A DNA stretch of 64,000 bases from Pontederia crassipes (lineage: Eukaryota > Streptophyta > Magnoliopsida > Commelinales > Pontederiaceae), in contig CM060194.1 of the NCBI GenBank assembly GCA_030549335.1, forward strand, positions 20,028,171-20,092,170, in the 5' to 3' direction. The translations under genes and the position numbers were made by a program. Positions within the stretch are counted from its first letter, which is position 1. Every line of letters begins with the position of its first letter. The notes below the pieces were generated by a model. That model was not told the DNA's origin, did no database searches, and was given only the letters and a program-made list of their open reading frames with translations. Below are positions 26,740-39,067 of the stretch, in pieces.

Positions 26740-29199
26740 ATTATTATGAATCAAGCTTTTATGAACACAACATAAAAATTATAATTACTAAATATTAAAT
26801 TAAACATTGTGATCCATTATAAAAGTATGTTCTAATCATAAATCAAAATCCATTTAATATAATATCTGTTTAATGCAAGGTGGACGGACCAGGCGACAGA
26901 ATTTCATGTCTTAAATTTATTTACATTAATATATTAAACTATATAACTAAGGTGGGTCCTTAACAGTGTTAAGGCTAATATTTCAAAACTGATAAATGTG
27001 AAAACAAAATATTGTAAAATTTTAATTTATTTGTAAAATCGTAAAAAAATGTCCAAATTTATTAAAACGATCGAGGGATTACAAATTAATTATAGGTTTG
27101 GCAACTCAATGTTTTGACTCAATCGCCAACTCCTTAATCAAATTAATTCGATAATTATAACTAGAAGTTGTTAGTTGATTTACATAACACACAAAAGATT
27201 TTACTATTGACCGCGATAACTTTCACATTTGGGCCCTTCATTTTTTACATTCTTAAAAAAAATGTTGTGCACAATTAATGTAGCATGCATATAACAGTAA
27301 ACATTTTTGTTATATTTTGGATATCTATAATTTCTGTTTATATTTTGAATCTGACCAATACATCTGTTTTTTTTTTTCGGTAGTTAATACATCTGTTTTT
27401 TTTTTCAATTATTTTGTTCTATTTTTTTTCGTGGCCAATAGATTCGTGCTATTGCCTTTGTGGCACTTCATTGACCACATTGGTACTCACGTCACTTTGG
27501 ATCGATCCTTTTCAGTTTCATTGCAGTATTATCCGCATCAATTTCAAAAAATTATAAATGCTTAACGCGTGGAAAGAAAAGTATTACAATTATTGTGACC
27601 ACGTAAATGCCCCCTTGAGAAAATAAAAAATGTGACGAATTGAAACAAAAGGTGCTGGTTGAGCTCCCAGTCTTAATTGACATCGATTGCTCCCGTTTTG
27701 TCTCGCAACTTTTTAAATTGTCCACTAATTTTGTGCACATGGTGCACGTCCCGCCCGATAGATCGAAATATCTAACTTTGTTACACAAAAAATAACAAGA
27801 TTTTTTAACTTAGTGCCATACGAAAAAGAAAAAAAAACGAAATATCTAACTTTGTTACTTTAAATATTGATCAGGATACCAGGAACGAATAAAATTTTAA
27901 ATTCGTAATTAATCAATCAATAGTTGACACTTAAGCACCGTTTGATGTGTAAAAAATGAAGTATTTAGTATTGAATAACGTTTTGCTAGAATTAAAATAT
28001 TATTATGAAACATTTGATAAATTTTTGTTTCCAATAATATTAGCTACTCTTATATAAATCTATTGTTTTCATATTTCATTCATTTTATATACTTATTTCC
28101 TTAAAAAAATTATTTAATTATTAAACATTATATATTATTTTATTTTAATACATCACATCTTAAATTTTATGAGCAAGACAAATAGGATTTTATTTCCAAA
28201 TAATCAATATTTTTTATATCAAATTAATATTTTTTATAAAACATTACTGTTTAGAATAAATTATTATAAATTAATTATTATAAATATGATGTGTACAAAT
28301 GATTGGAAATTATATCTTTATATCTATTTTTGTCATTTTTTGAAAAAAAAAATACTAATTTAACTGTTATATTTATCAAATATTTTTTATTGAATTTATA
28401 AATAAATTACTATTCATTAATAGTTAATTCTTAATCTCTAATTAAATCATTAATTTTACCAAACTGTAGATGGTATTAAACTTGAAATACTAGTCTATTC
28501 TTTGTACTTGGGCTCATTAGTTGGCAATTCGATCACGCGGACGCACGAACCCTTGCCAAATTGTTGAAGAAGCAAACTCCACTTACCAAACATTGTTCAA
28601 TTTTTTATTATGATTTGGTCATGATCCAAATAAAGTTTTGGAAATAAAGAATTATAAGTTTATAGCCCAAACGTTGAAGTCCATGAATTGTTTAGACTGG
28701 CCCTTTCTCACCCACACGCATGCAATTGCCAATCTTATCTTCCAGAAACAAAAGTAACCATGTTCAAATATCGCAGGAGTTTCCTTATTTCTTTTATTTC
28801 GTAAATTCAAAAGTATATTATAATTAAACAATAATAATAAAAATGCTAAATTTTGATTTTGGGCTAGCCGACAATTAACTTGGACTCAATAAAATAGTAA
28901 AAAGAAATTAACAAAAAATGGAAACGTGCGAGAAATATTCGGCACGATCATCATCTGACTAGATTTGGAGTTGAAAATTTTGAAATGATATTTCTTTGAC
29001 CAAATTCATGGATCAGTTTCCTTTTATATTTATTTATTTCCTCACGTAAAATCATGAATAATAACAATATTATTATTGTAAACAGATCCGCAGATTATGT
29101 TCCTTTCTAAATTCCCGTCCTAATTTAAAAGATAGATTATTTATATTATTATATTAAAATAGATTTGTACGGGGCACAAATAACAATTTATGAATGTAG

Positions 29200-29200
<1 letters not shown>
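26740..29200. other. Gene-free AT-rich stretch with short A-tailed insertions
   Basis: No gene is supported. It contains a 53-bp A-rich insertion flanked by a perfect 21-bp direct repeat (27764-27858) and a duplicated AATACATCTG plus poly(T) motif (27357-27405). Confidence 0.5.
27764..27858. repeat. 53-bp A-rich insertion between perfect 21-bp direct repeats
   Basis: The 21 bases at 27764-27784 recur exactly at 27838-27858. The 53 bases between them end in an A-rich tail (ACGAAAAAG plus A9). Direct repeats of this length around an A-tailed insert are what LINE machinery leaves behind, so this is probably a tiny retroposed fragment. Confidence 0.75.

Positions 29201-29201
<1 letters not shown>

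Positions 29202-29284
<83 letters not shown>
29202..29284. repeat. (AAT)n microsatellite upstream of the invertase gene
   Basis: About 27 AAT units ending some 70 bp before the TATA box of the invertase gene, so the repeat is part of its proximal promoter. Confidence 0.96.
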
Positions 29285-29352
29285 GTTACTACATTAAAAG
29301 CCACACCTCTTTCCGACCACCCACCGCGTCCGCCATTCTAACCGCACTATAG

Positions 29353-29360
29353 TATAAATA
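29353..29360 (+). promoter_or_regulatory. TATA box of the invertase gene
   Basis: TATAAATA lies 171 bp before the start codon, predicting a leader of about 140 nt. CCACACCTC and CCACCCACCGC stretches lie just upstream. Confidence 0.6.
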
Positions 29361-29523
29361 AACGAGTCCACCTCCCACGCAGCGTCTCCCATTCCCGTTC
29401 CCTAACTTTTCCTATTTTTTTTTTCTGCTCGTTGCAAGTTGTAACACCAAAAAAAGATCTCTTTCTATTTCCCCCCATTTTTCTCAATTGCTCTCCCACA
29501 AATCCTTTGCTGTAGAGATTTTG

Positions 29524-32500
29524 ATGAATGCAACCGGCTCCATGGCCGTCGCCGGAGGAGTCGGAGTCGGAGTAGGAGGCGGACTCGCCGCCGTGAGGCC
29601 CTGCTGCCGCCTCCTCGCCGCCCATCTTTTCCCCAAATGCCCCCTTCGCCATGACCGGGCCGCTGCTGCCGGCATCCTATTCTCGAATTCCCCTCACCGC
29701 GGATACCGCGTTGTTATCTTCCCGAAGTGCTCCCTCCCCGACGCCGACGCATCGTCCTCCACCCGCCGCGCCGCACCCTGGGTGGTGCGATCGGCGGTGG
29801 CGCCGCCCGCCGGATCGGCCGAGGTCGCCGCCGGAGGCCGGCGCTTCGTATCTGACCATGCTCCTGCTAATGGAGCCATCGGTGGGGGAGACGGCAAGGC
29901 CTTCGAGCGGATCTTTGTCCAGAGCCTCGCCGGTGCCGTGAAGCCCCTCGTCATCGAGAGGGTGGAGGCTGCGGAGCCTCCGGCGCGGTTTGGGGAAGAG
30001 GTGGCAGCGGCGGAGGTGGAGTCTGCGAGGGAGAGCGAGACGTCGTTGCCCTCTTCCTCGGAGGCTGAAAAGGAGGCCTGGAGGCTGCTGAAGAAAGCGG
30101 TGGTGGAGTACTGCGGGAGCCCCGTGGGAACGGTGGCTGCCAACGATCCGGGGTCGGAGGCACTCAACTACGACCAGGTGTTCATTCGCGATTTCGTTCC
30201 CTCCGCCCTCGCCTTTCTTCTGAAGGGCGAGACCGATATCGTCCGCAACTTTCTCCTCCATACGCTGCAGTTGCAGGTACAGAACGAATCCACTCTTTTA
30301 CTGGTTGGTAAAGTTTCATGGAAACCATTCTCACGCGAACTTTTACTACAGTAATGAAGTTTCAGATGTATCTTGCCTCTTACCTGGAAAGGTTGAATAT
30401 TTGTATGATGTATGACTTTCATCTTAATTGCTCAATTAAAATTTACTGGCCGTTGAATAAAAAAGGAAAAGAAAATGGAACTCGTAGGTTGTATTAAATC
30501 ATGTTGCTTTTATTGGTAAACTTATGTTCAGTTAGATCTTTTATACTTAAAAGTTTGTCAAATCATCATACACTGTCTGTTCCTTCCTATCTTATACACT
30601 CTCGTTTGCAAATAAATTGCTATTTGATCCAGCAAATATACAATTCTTTTCAGTTTGCATATTTGTCTCCTTCTTTTGGATAGGACTCGTGTTGTTGTTG
30701 TTGTTGTGAATATTAGCATATACGAGAGCTTGTAGTTTAATTTGTGCAGTCGGATCATTGTCAAACACGTTTGCATGTATAGTAATAGAGGCTTCTGACA
30801 TGCTGGTTGTAGAACTTTCACAACTCTAGTTATCTGTACTAAAGCAGAATGATTCATTCACTTTTTTAAAATAGCAGGAAACTGGAGCTCTGGGTTATTC
30901 TGTTTTATCTTCCTTTAGAGGAAGCTCATTTTCATATGTGGCTAGACTTTCCAATTAGAAACATGGATGGTTATGGTGATAATTGTTTCCATGAAGTAAT
31001 AGTGTAATACCTTATGTCAGCTTAACTAGAATTTAGATCTTTTGCCTCAGTTTGGTTAAAAGATCACTGGAACCACGGGCATATGAAGCATTTTAAAACA
31101 CTCTTTTAGAGATTAAGTTCTTAAAAATAACATTATTTATTTATGCTATCTGATATGAAGAGCTGGGAGAAAACTGTGGATTGCTATAGCCCTGGACAAG
31201 GATTGATACCAGCTAGCTTTAAGGTTCGAACTGTGCCTCTGGATGGAAACAATGCAGAATTTGAGGAAGTCCTGGATCCTGATTTTGGTGAGTCAGCCAT
31301 TGGACGAGTGGCCCCAGTGGATTCTGGTGAGTAACCGAACCAATTCTAATGAATTTTCTAATACCTTATTACTGAGTTTAAGTGATACATTGTGTTTGTT
31401 ATCTTTTGCATTGAGCCATATAATTTTTTGTCAGGTTTGTGGTGGATAATCTTACTGAGAGCTTATGGTAAAATTACTGGAGATTACTCGCTTCAGGAGA
31501 GAGTGGATGTGCAAACGGGCATGAAACTGATCCTGAATTTGTGTTTATCTGATGGGTTTGACATGTTTCCAACATTGCTAGTGACTGATGGTTCTTGCAT
31601 GATAGATCGGCGAATGGGCATCCATGGGCATCCTCTTGAGATCCAAGTGAGTTGAGCTTCGATTTTCTTGCTTGAGAAATTACAGGAGAAATTGTTGATG
31701 CCAAGTGAAGTTTAGTTTGGGCTCATCAAATCTTATTTGTATATGTTATGCAGGCTTTATTCTACTCTGCCCTCCGATGCTCCCGTGAAATGATTACTGT
31801 AAATGATGGGTCAAAAGGCCTTTTGCGAGCCATTAATAACAGGCTGAGTGCACTTTCCTTCCACATGAGGGAATATTATTGGGTGGACATGAAGAAAATC
31901 AATGAGATATACCGATACAAGACTGAAGAGTACTCCCAAGATGCTATTAACAAATTCAACATTTATCCTGAGCAAATACCTAGCTGGCTAGTAGATTGGG
32001 TTCCTGAAAGAGGTGGTTATTTTATTGGAAATTTGCAGCCAGCACATATGGACTTCCGGTTTTTTGCACTTGGTAATCTTTGGGCCATAGCTTCATCCTT
32101 GACCACTCCTAAGCAAGCCGAGGGTATTCTTGATCTTTTTGAAGATAAATGGGATGATCTTGTTGGTAATATGCCTCTCAAGATATCCTATCCTGCGTTA
32201 GAATATGAGGAATGGCGCATAATCACTGGCAGTGACCCAAAGAATACGTAAGCATTGTAATTAGGCAATTTTCTTTTAGTAACTTAATTTGAGTCTTGCT
32301 TTTGGTTTTTATCTGTATGTTAATAGATAAACATCCTCTCAAAAAAATAGATAAACATTTAATTTGACATAGCCAATGACAAAACCTAGAATTCTGGAAT
32401 TTTTGTGCTTTTCAGTTGGTGTTTATTCTCTAATCCATCAAATTACGTTCAAATTATCCTTCAAATTATCTTCATATCTATATTTAAGTATAAACAATTT

Positions 32501-33287
32501 TCTATACGATGCCAATACATTTTTTCAGTTTTGAAAATGTTCAGTCCTTTTAGAAACTGCTGTGTATTTACTTTGCAATCCAGCAGCTTGCATCTTTTCC
32601 ATTCTCTTCCCTGTGGATGCCATGTCATGTTTTTCTACATCATATTTTGTACTCATGGATGCAGATGTACATGATGTTCATTAATCATAAATCTCTGTTA
32701 GAGTTCTATTGCTTGTTCAGACTTTCAGACTTCATATGCCACTCACTGAAAGATTGTAACTTTGCTAAAAGCTTAAAATGTTTATATTCAGTGTTTATTC
32801 TAAACGAAGCATTGACTACTTTTGTAGGCCTTGGTCATATCATAATGGAGGTTCATGGCCGACACTACTGTGGCAGGTAACTAAAATTTAATCTGTAAAA
32901 CAGTTGAAATTATGTGAATTTTAATTGAATGCTCATTTTGTTTCTCCTTCAATGTTCCAGTTCACTTTGGCCTGCATCAAGATGGGCAGGCCTGAGTTGG
33001 CACGGAGGGCCATTGCAGTTGCTGAGAAAAGGCTTCCTGATGACAAGTGGCCTGAGTATTATGATACCCGCACAGGAAGATTTATTGGTAAACAGTCGAG
33101 GCTTTATCAGACATGGACCATTGCAGGATTTCTGACCTCAAAAATGCTGTTGGAAAATCCAGCTATGGCCTCCATCTTGACATTTGAGGAGGATTTAGAG
33201 CTGCTGGAGGGCTGTTCCTGCAGTCTGAGCAAAAGCCCTCGAACCAAGTGTTCTCGCCGCTCCACAAAGTCGCAGGTCCTCATCTAA
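29524..33287 (+). CDS. Alkaline/neutral invertase (GH100), organelle-targeted type
   Basis: This enzyme splits sucrose into glucose and fructose at near-neutral pH. Six exons join to 666 residues: 29524-30276, 31161-31326, 31435-31646, 31754-32247, 32828-32876, 32961-33287. The first ~180 residues are Ala-, Arg- and Ser-rich with few acids, like a plastid or mitochondrial transit peptide. The GH100 domain begins near [20 protein letters not shown]. Family phrases follow in order: [72 protein letters not shown] (from the 49-nt exon 5) and [19 protein letters not shown]. It belongs to the longer, organelle-targeted clade and not the short cytosolic one. An in-frame ATG 36 nt upstream is possible, but MNATGS matches the family's usual start better. 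Exon 1 is very GC-rich, unlike the later exons. Confidence 0.95.
32322..32358. repeat. 11-bp A-tailed insert between 13-bp direct repeats, invertase intron 4
   Basis: AATAGATAAACAT at 32322-32334 is repeated exactly at 32346-32358, with CCTCTCAAAAA between the copies. It lies inside the intron, well away from the splice sites. Confidence 0.7.
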
Positions 33288-35685
33288 CAAAGTAACTGAA
33301 GTTTCTTTCCTTTTTTCTGGTCATACTTTATAGAAGCAAAAGATCAAAACTACCTACAAACTGGAAGGAAGAGGAGAGGAAACTCTTTCATGTACAGTAG
33401 CTAAAGATTGTGATTTATTGGCCCCCACATTGATCTCACAACCCAGGCTCATTGTTTTTGTTGAGCTAAAATGTTGTTGGAGATCTCTAGTGAGCTTGTC
33501 GTCCTCCCCGGATGCTAAAAGCTCTCAGTTGGCAGGGTTCATAGTAGAGATTATCATTTATCACGTATATTGTCACAATTATTGTTTCATGTTGATTAAT
33601 TTCCCACATATATGGAGAATGATTAATTTACTATTTCAAGACTCGAGAGATGTCAGTGCACTTGAAAAAGTTATTCATTATTGTTTATCTGATGTGTGTA
33701 TATGTACACATTTGTTATATCAGCTGTACCTATATATGTGTATGTTGGGGCTATAATAAAATATGGTTCTTGATAAATGAGGGGAGAGCATCCCCGTCTG
33801 TTGGTATTCGATTGCTTTAAAAATCTAACTTAATTTTCCTTTGTTTGATGACACAAAATCTAAGTTAATATTTTTTGGTAATATATACTTTTCTTTCGAT
33901 TACAAAGACAGAGGTAAGATATATATTAATATTTTTTTGGGTGAATGAAAAAAAATGCACTCATCCTCATGAATGAGATTTGTGCAATGAAAAGTAGCAT
34001 AGCTTTTCATCATCGATCCGACTAATAATAAAATTCTTTTAGTTCTCCGGATTTTACGTAGAAACTCTTAGACGATATTTGTAAGGTTCCGAGATTCATC
34101 TCACAACTCAAAGGAAGGCTAATGCAACTATGTTATTTAATTTCATGACTTATTTTTTTTTAATTTAATTAATCAAGAGACCTTAATTATAATATTTTTT
34201 ACAAATAGCGAAAATATTATATTCAATATTCAACGATCTATGGATTTATGGGCTTTTAATTTAATTAATCAAGAGCGCTTAATTATAGTATTTTTTACAA
34301 TAGCAAAAATATTATATACAATGTTCAAGGATCGCCTACACTTGTACAATCAACCATTTCATCATTGCCGTCGTCCCATTATGCACGAATTCAATATAAG
34401 AAAAAATCCAAAGAAATAATTCAAGTCATTATCAATATATGGAAAATATATTAAAAATTATTTATAAAAGAATTTATGACTGATCAAACAATTAGCAATT
34501 AATCAATCATAGTGATTATCTATATAATCAATTACTAATGATCTATATCCATCCAATTTAATTATCAATTATTTTAAATCAATTATCAAGTGATCATAGA
34601 AGATTTTAATTAATAATTATCAATTTTATTAATAATTTATTAATTTATCCATCATTTATAAAGATGCAATTCATTATTCGGGATAGGATCAATTAACAAA
34701 TCAATTCAATTAATATTTCAATTTCATCTTTAGACTTACAATCCATTTGTTCGAACATAATTTAAGAGCTTTTATTTATTAAGAGAACATTATGTTGCAT
34801 GAGACTAATTAATCATAAAAGTCGCAATTGACCTATGATTTTCATTTTCTTATCTCATTACATATAATGTTTATCTTTATCAATTATTCATTTAAATGCC
34901 TTTTCAATTTAGTTTACAATAATGGGAACATTACCAATTCACTGTGCCATATCAATTAAGTGCCAATTAATTAAACAATACACCTATTAGCAATAATTGA
35001 TTTTCCATCGATTTCAATTATAAATTAAACAATTTATGATGAATTATCATCGTGACCATAATTCAATACTTATCAATAAGTCAAATATCAATTATGATAC
35101 TACTATGTTAAAAAAATCATTAGTATAGTAATTATATCAATAACTTAATAATCATTGGATCACATCCTATTTGTTCACTGTCTGATTCAATTTCAATACT
35201 AGAACCTGGGTCGGGTGGGTGTCAAATCCGGGTTGTGTTCATCCATTAGCTAAGATTCGAGTCAGGTCCAACAAAATTCGGACAGCATCGCTACATTTCT
35301 AATTCTTTACTTTATCAAACTCAGTCGCCTATAAACTTGGGCCGAGTAGGTTGAAATCCGCTCTCTATCTATTTAGCATTTTAATCTTTCTATCAGCATC
35401 ACGAAAATCAGGCTGAGTAGTTCGGAATCCGGTCCTGATTCATCTCAGTCAATCGTCTAAGTCACGAGTTCAAAGAATCTGAGTCGCACAACACAATTGC
35501 TCGGCCTGAGTTCTCTGAACTCCGTCTGAATCCACTCTATCATCGATCATATTACATAGAACCTGGATTGGGCACTGCTGAACCAAGGTCGAATTTTGCA
35601 GTTCAATCGAAGTTGTATTTTCATCAAGACTTTCGTTGCTATTTTCAATACTATTATCATGCAATTATATTCACAATTAATCATG
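33288..35685. other. Invertase 3' flank and AT-rich gene-free stretch
   Basis: 33288 to about 33770 is probably the invertase 3' untranslated region; an AATAAA-like signal (ATAATAAAATATGG) lies at 33754-33767. Beyond it no gene is supported. About 34150-34240 is repeated with changes at 34250-34335. From 35190 to 35560 a GC-richer block repeats phrases such as GGCTGAGTAG and GAATCCGGTC at intervals of roughly 60-100 bp. Confidence 0.5.
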
Positions 35686-36226
35686 TGGATAATTATAGCA
35701 AAAGCTATCTATTTTCTGTCTATTCAACCACTTATATACAAGACTTAAACCTTCAAACATATTAGAAAAGATGAAATCTAAGAGGCCTAATAGAAATAGA
35801 AAATCTATCTATGTGCTCCTCTTTCTAGTAAATACAATATATTATAGAAAAGAAAACTTCATAAAATAAAATAGATCCTGCATATGATTTCTCACACTCT
35901 CTCTCAAGTTGAGGAATAGGTATTCTCCATTCCCGACTTAGATAAAATAGTTTGAAAACTTGAGTTATCTAAACTCTTGGTAAGGACATCAACAAGTTGA
36001 CTATATGTAGGCACATGAGGTGTACATATCAATCCGCTATCTAGATTGTGAGCAATACTGATTGCAGACTATTGTCACAGTAGAGTCTCATGGGGCCTTC
36101 CTACTTAATATTCAAATATGAAGACTGATCTCCAACCAAAGTAGTTCACACTTGCCTTGAGTCATTGCTCTAAATTCAGCCTATGCACTTGAATGAGCTA
36201 CCACATTTTTTTTTTACTTCTCCATG

Positions 36227-37169
36227 TCACAAGATTTTCACTAAGAAATGTACAATATCTTGATGTTGATCTTCTATCAATAATTGATCCAGCAAAATCA
36301 ACATGTATGCTTCAAGCATTAAGTTTCCATTCCTTCCAAAAAGAATATCTTTTCCTAGTGTTCCCTTAAGATAGTGTAACACTTTATAAGCTGCTTGCAA
36401 ACGAACTTCCTTTGGATTATACATAAATTGACTAATCACTCTCAATATAAGTGTAATATGTGACCTTATCCATGGGGTACTTGTTGGTTTGCATGTTGTT
36501 TTACTAGTTTCTTTGAGAAGACCTATGACATATTTTTGTTGAGAGATAAAAATTCTCTTTTTAGAGCGAGCAACTTTCATTCTGAGAAAATATTTTAACC
36601 TTCCCGATGCCTTAATCTCAAACTTTTTAGCCAAGTATTGACTCAAGGCTTCTTGTTTCTTAATATCATTTTCTGTAACAATTATATCATAAACATACAC
36701 CGAGAGGACTATAACATTTCTTAAAGAAAAGTGTTTAATAAAAAAATGTGTGATCCCTATGACTTTGTTTATATTCCATGACTAGCATAATTCTTGCAAG
36801 TCTTCCAAATCATGCTCATGGTGATTGTTTAAAATGATATAATGCTTTTTTTAGCTTACAAATAGTCTATGCAGCTAAATTTCTTTTATATCCTGGTGGA
36901 ATTTTCATATAGATATCTTCTTCTAACTCCCTATGTAAGAAGACATTCTTGATAGCAAATTGATGCAACTCCTAATCACAAATAGTAGCTAATGATAGCA
37001 ACACTCTAATTGTATTCATTTTTGCAATTGGAACAAATGTCTCTATATAATCAATTTCATATGTTTGAGTATACCCTTTGGCTATTAATTTTGTCTTGTA
37101 CCTCTCAATTGATCCATCTACTCTATATTTCACTATGTTTACCCACTGACTTTTTCTTTTGGGTAACAT
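36227..37169 (-). pseudogene. Copia reverse transcriptase fragments
   Basis: 37169-36972 holds the start of the reverse transcriptase (YKTKLIAKGYTQTYEIDY), and 36700-36227 holds the part after the active site. The active-site Tyr-Val-Asp-Asp reads MYVYDIIVT, so the second catalytic Asp is lost. The latter piece continues to LQAAYKVLHYLKGTLGKDIL in the connection region. The middle of the domain is out of frame. Confidence 0.8.
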
Positions 37170-37705
37170 TACTAACTTTCATGTCTTGTTCTTTTCTAAT
37201 GCCTCCATCTCTGCATTCTTTCCCTTTTTTATTGGATAAGCCTATGGTAAAGTAGTAGGTAGGGTTATAGCTGCTTAAAAGAAAGGTTCTATGTGTTGGA
37301 AAAAAATTTAAATGATAAGAAGTTTGCAAGAGGTACATTTTTTGGTTTCTTTTCTAATAGCAATTGGAAGGTCTTGTTCGAGATTGCCTAACATAAGGTT
37401 AATATTCTTGTAATGTCGGTTCAGAAGTGTTTACCGTATTCAAAAAATTCAAGTTCGACTTATGGATCTGTTCAAGAACACCTTGTCGAATCTCACATTA
37501 TTATGGGTAAAATTGACTTCTATACGCGATGCATTTATTATTTCAGTCACAGATTCATGCATAAGGGTTTCAACAATTGGTTCAACCCCAAGTTCTGAAG
37601 GATTCTTAGGTATCTAATTAGAACACGGAAGAAGTACATGTGCATAATCTAATATTTCAGATAAATGAATTGAGAACAGATCAAATGCGGAATCTTCCTT
37701 ATCTT

Positions 37706-38917
37706 CTAGATTAGAATTCTCCCCCTGAAGATGAGGATTAGGAAAGTAAGACTTTTGTTCATTGAATGTGACATCCAAATTTTTTTATGGAGGTTGATAT
37801 CACTTATAACATTTTTGAGTTCCTTTGGATCTAACTTTCCTCTATTATAACTATGAACATGAACAAATGATACACATTCAAAAATTTTCACAATAAGATT
37901 GTTTGTACTCCACACATCAAGATAGACTGTTGATAGCATATCCATAGGACTCTTAAAATTTAAGACTCTTGGAGGTAAACGATTTATCAAATAGGTGAAT
38001 GTAAGAATTGTCTCTCCACAAAACATCTTAGGAACATGATTTTGGAAAAATAAAACTTATCAAGGAGATCTCCATTCTTTCTCCCTGCTATCCAATTTTG
38101 TTGTAGAGTATTAACCCAAGAGGACCCATATATTATCCCTTCATTCTGAAAATATGGAGTAAGGATTTGGTTAAAGTAGTCTCTTGCATTATCATACCTA
38201 ACCTTTTTTATTTTAACACTAAAGTAATTATTGATCATGGAACAAAATTTTGGGAACACAATGCTAAGATTAGATTTTTGTTTATCGATAAAAGAGACAA
38301 ACCATCGTATCCTAGACACACTAGAAATAGGGGATGACCCTTATATGTCTATATGAATGAGATAAAAAGAAATAGAGCTTCTTTTATTGCTGATTGGAAA
38401 AGATACACGCTTGTGTTTGATAAGTTCACACACATTACAATGAAAACTTTCAACATCTAAATCCTTAAATAAATAAAGAATAAAATTTTAATAAATCTAA
38501 AGGATGGATGTCCAAGTCGATAATGATGAAGTAAAGCTATGTCTTTATTGGATAAAATGAGCTCAAATTTGAAGGAAGAAAATAACTTGCCCTTAATCAT
38601 GTTCAACTGAGTGCATCAAGGTAGTACAAGTCATTCCTTTCTCTGGCACATCCAATCATCCTCCTAGAACTCTTGTCTTGAAATATACAATAATTATTAT
38701 GAAAAATGACATTGCAACATATAACATGCGTAAGTTTTTGTACAGAGACTAGATTTGTGGATAATTTTGGAATATGAAAAACATTTCTTGAGATTATTGA
38801 TGAGCTTATTTTAAAATTTCCAAATCTTGCTACAGTAGTCAAGGATCCATTAGCAGTGACTATTGTTCTATTGCTTGGGCATAGGATATAGGTTGAGAAA
38901 ATATTAAAAAAATGCAA
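37706..38917 (-). pseudogene. Copia protease end and integrase fragments
   Basis: 38917-38603 contains a segment following the protease (TIVTANGSLTTVARFGNF, then HIPKLSTNLVSVQKLT), the usual region between protease and integrase. 38319-37987 contains part of the integrase core (KKVRYDNARDYFNQ with the second catalytic Asp), and 38026-37706 the later part (TFTYLINRLPPRVLNFKSP). Frames differ, so no functional product is possible. Confidence 0.8.
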
Positions 38918-39067
38918 GTCATGTGATCAATAGCTCCTGAATCCATAATGCAAGAGTTGGTAAAAGTTGAACTTGAGACACTTAATTCAATGGAAGATGA
39001 AAGTTCACCTGAATGCACCAAAGAATAAGTACCTTCAATTTTTTTATATATTTTCCAATACTATTAA

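Noticed and set aside
29677-30261. Long minus-strand open frame opposite invertase exon 1
   Set aside because: GC-rich antisense shadow; no domain, while the plus strand encodes the conserved invertase.
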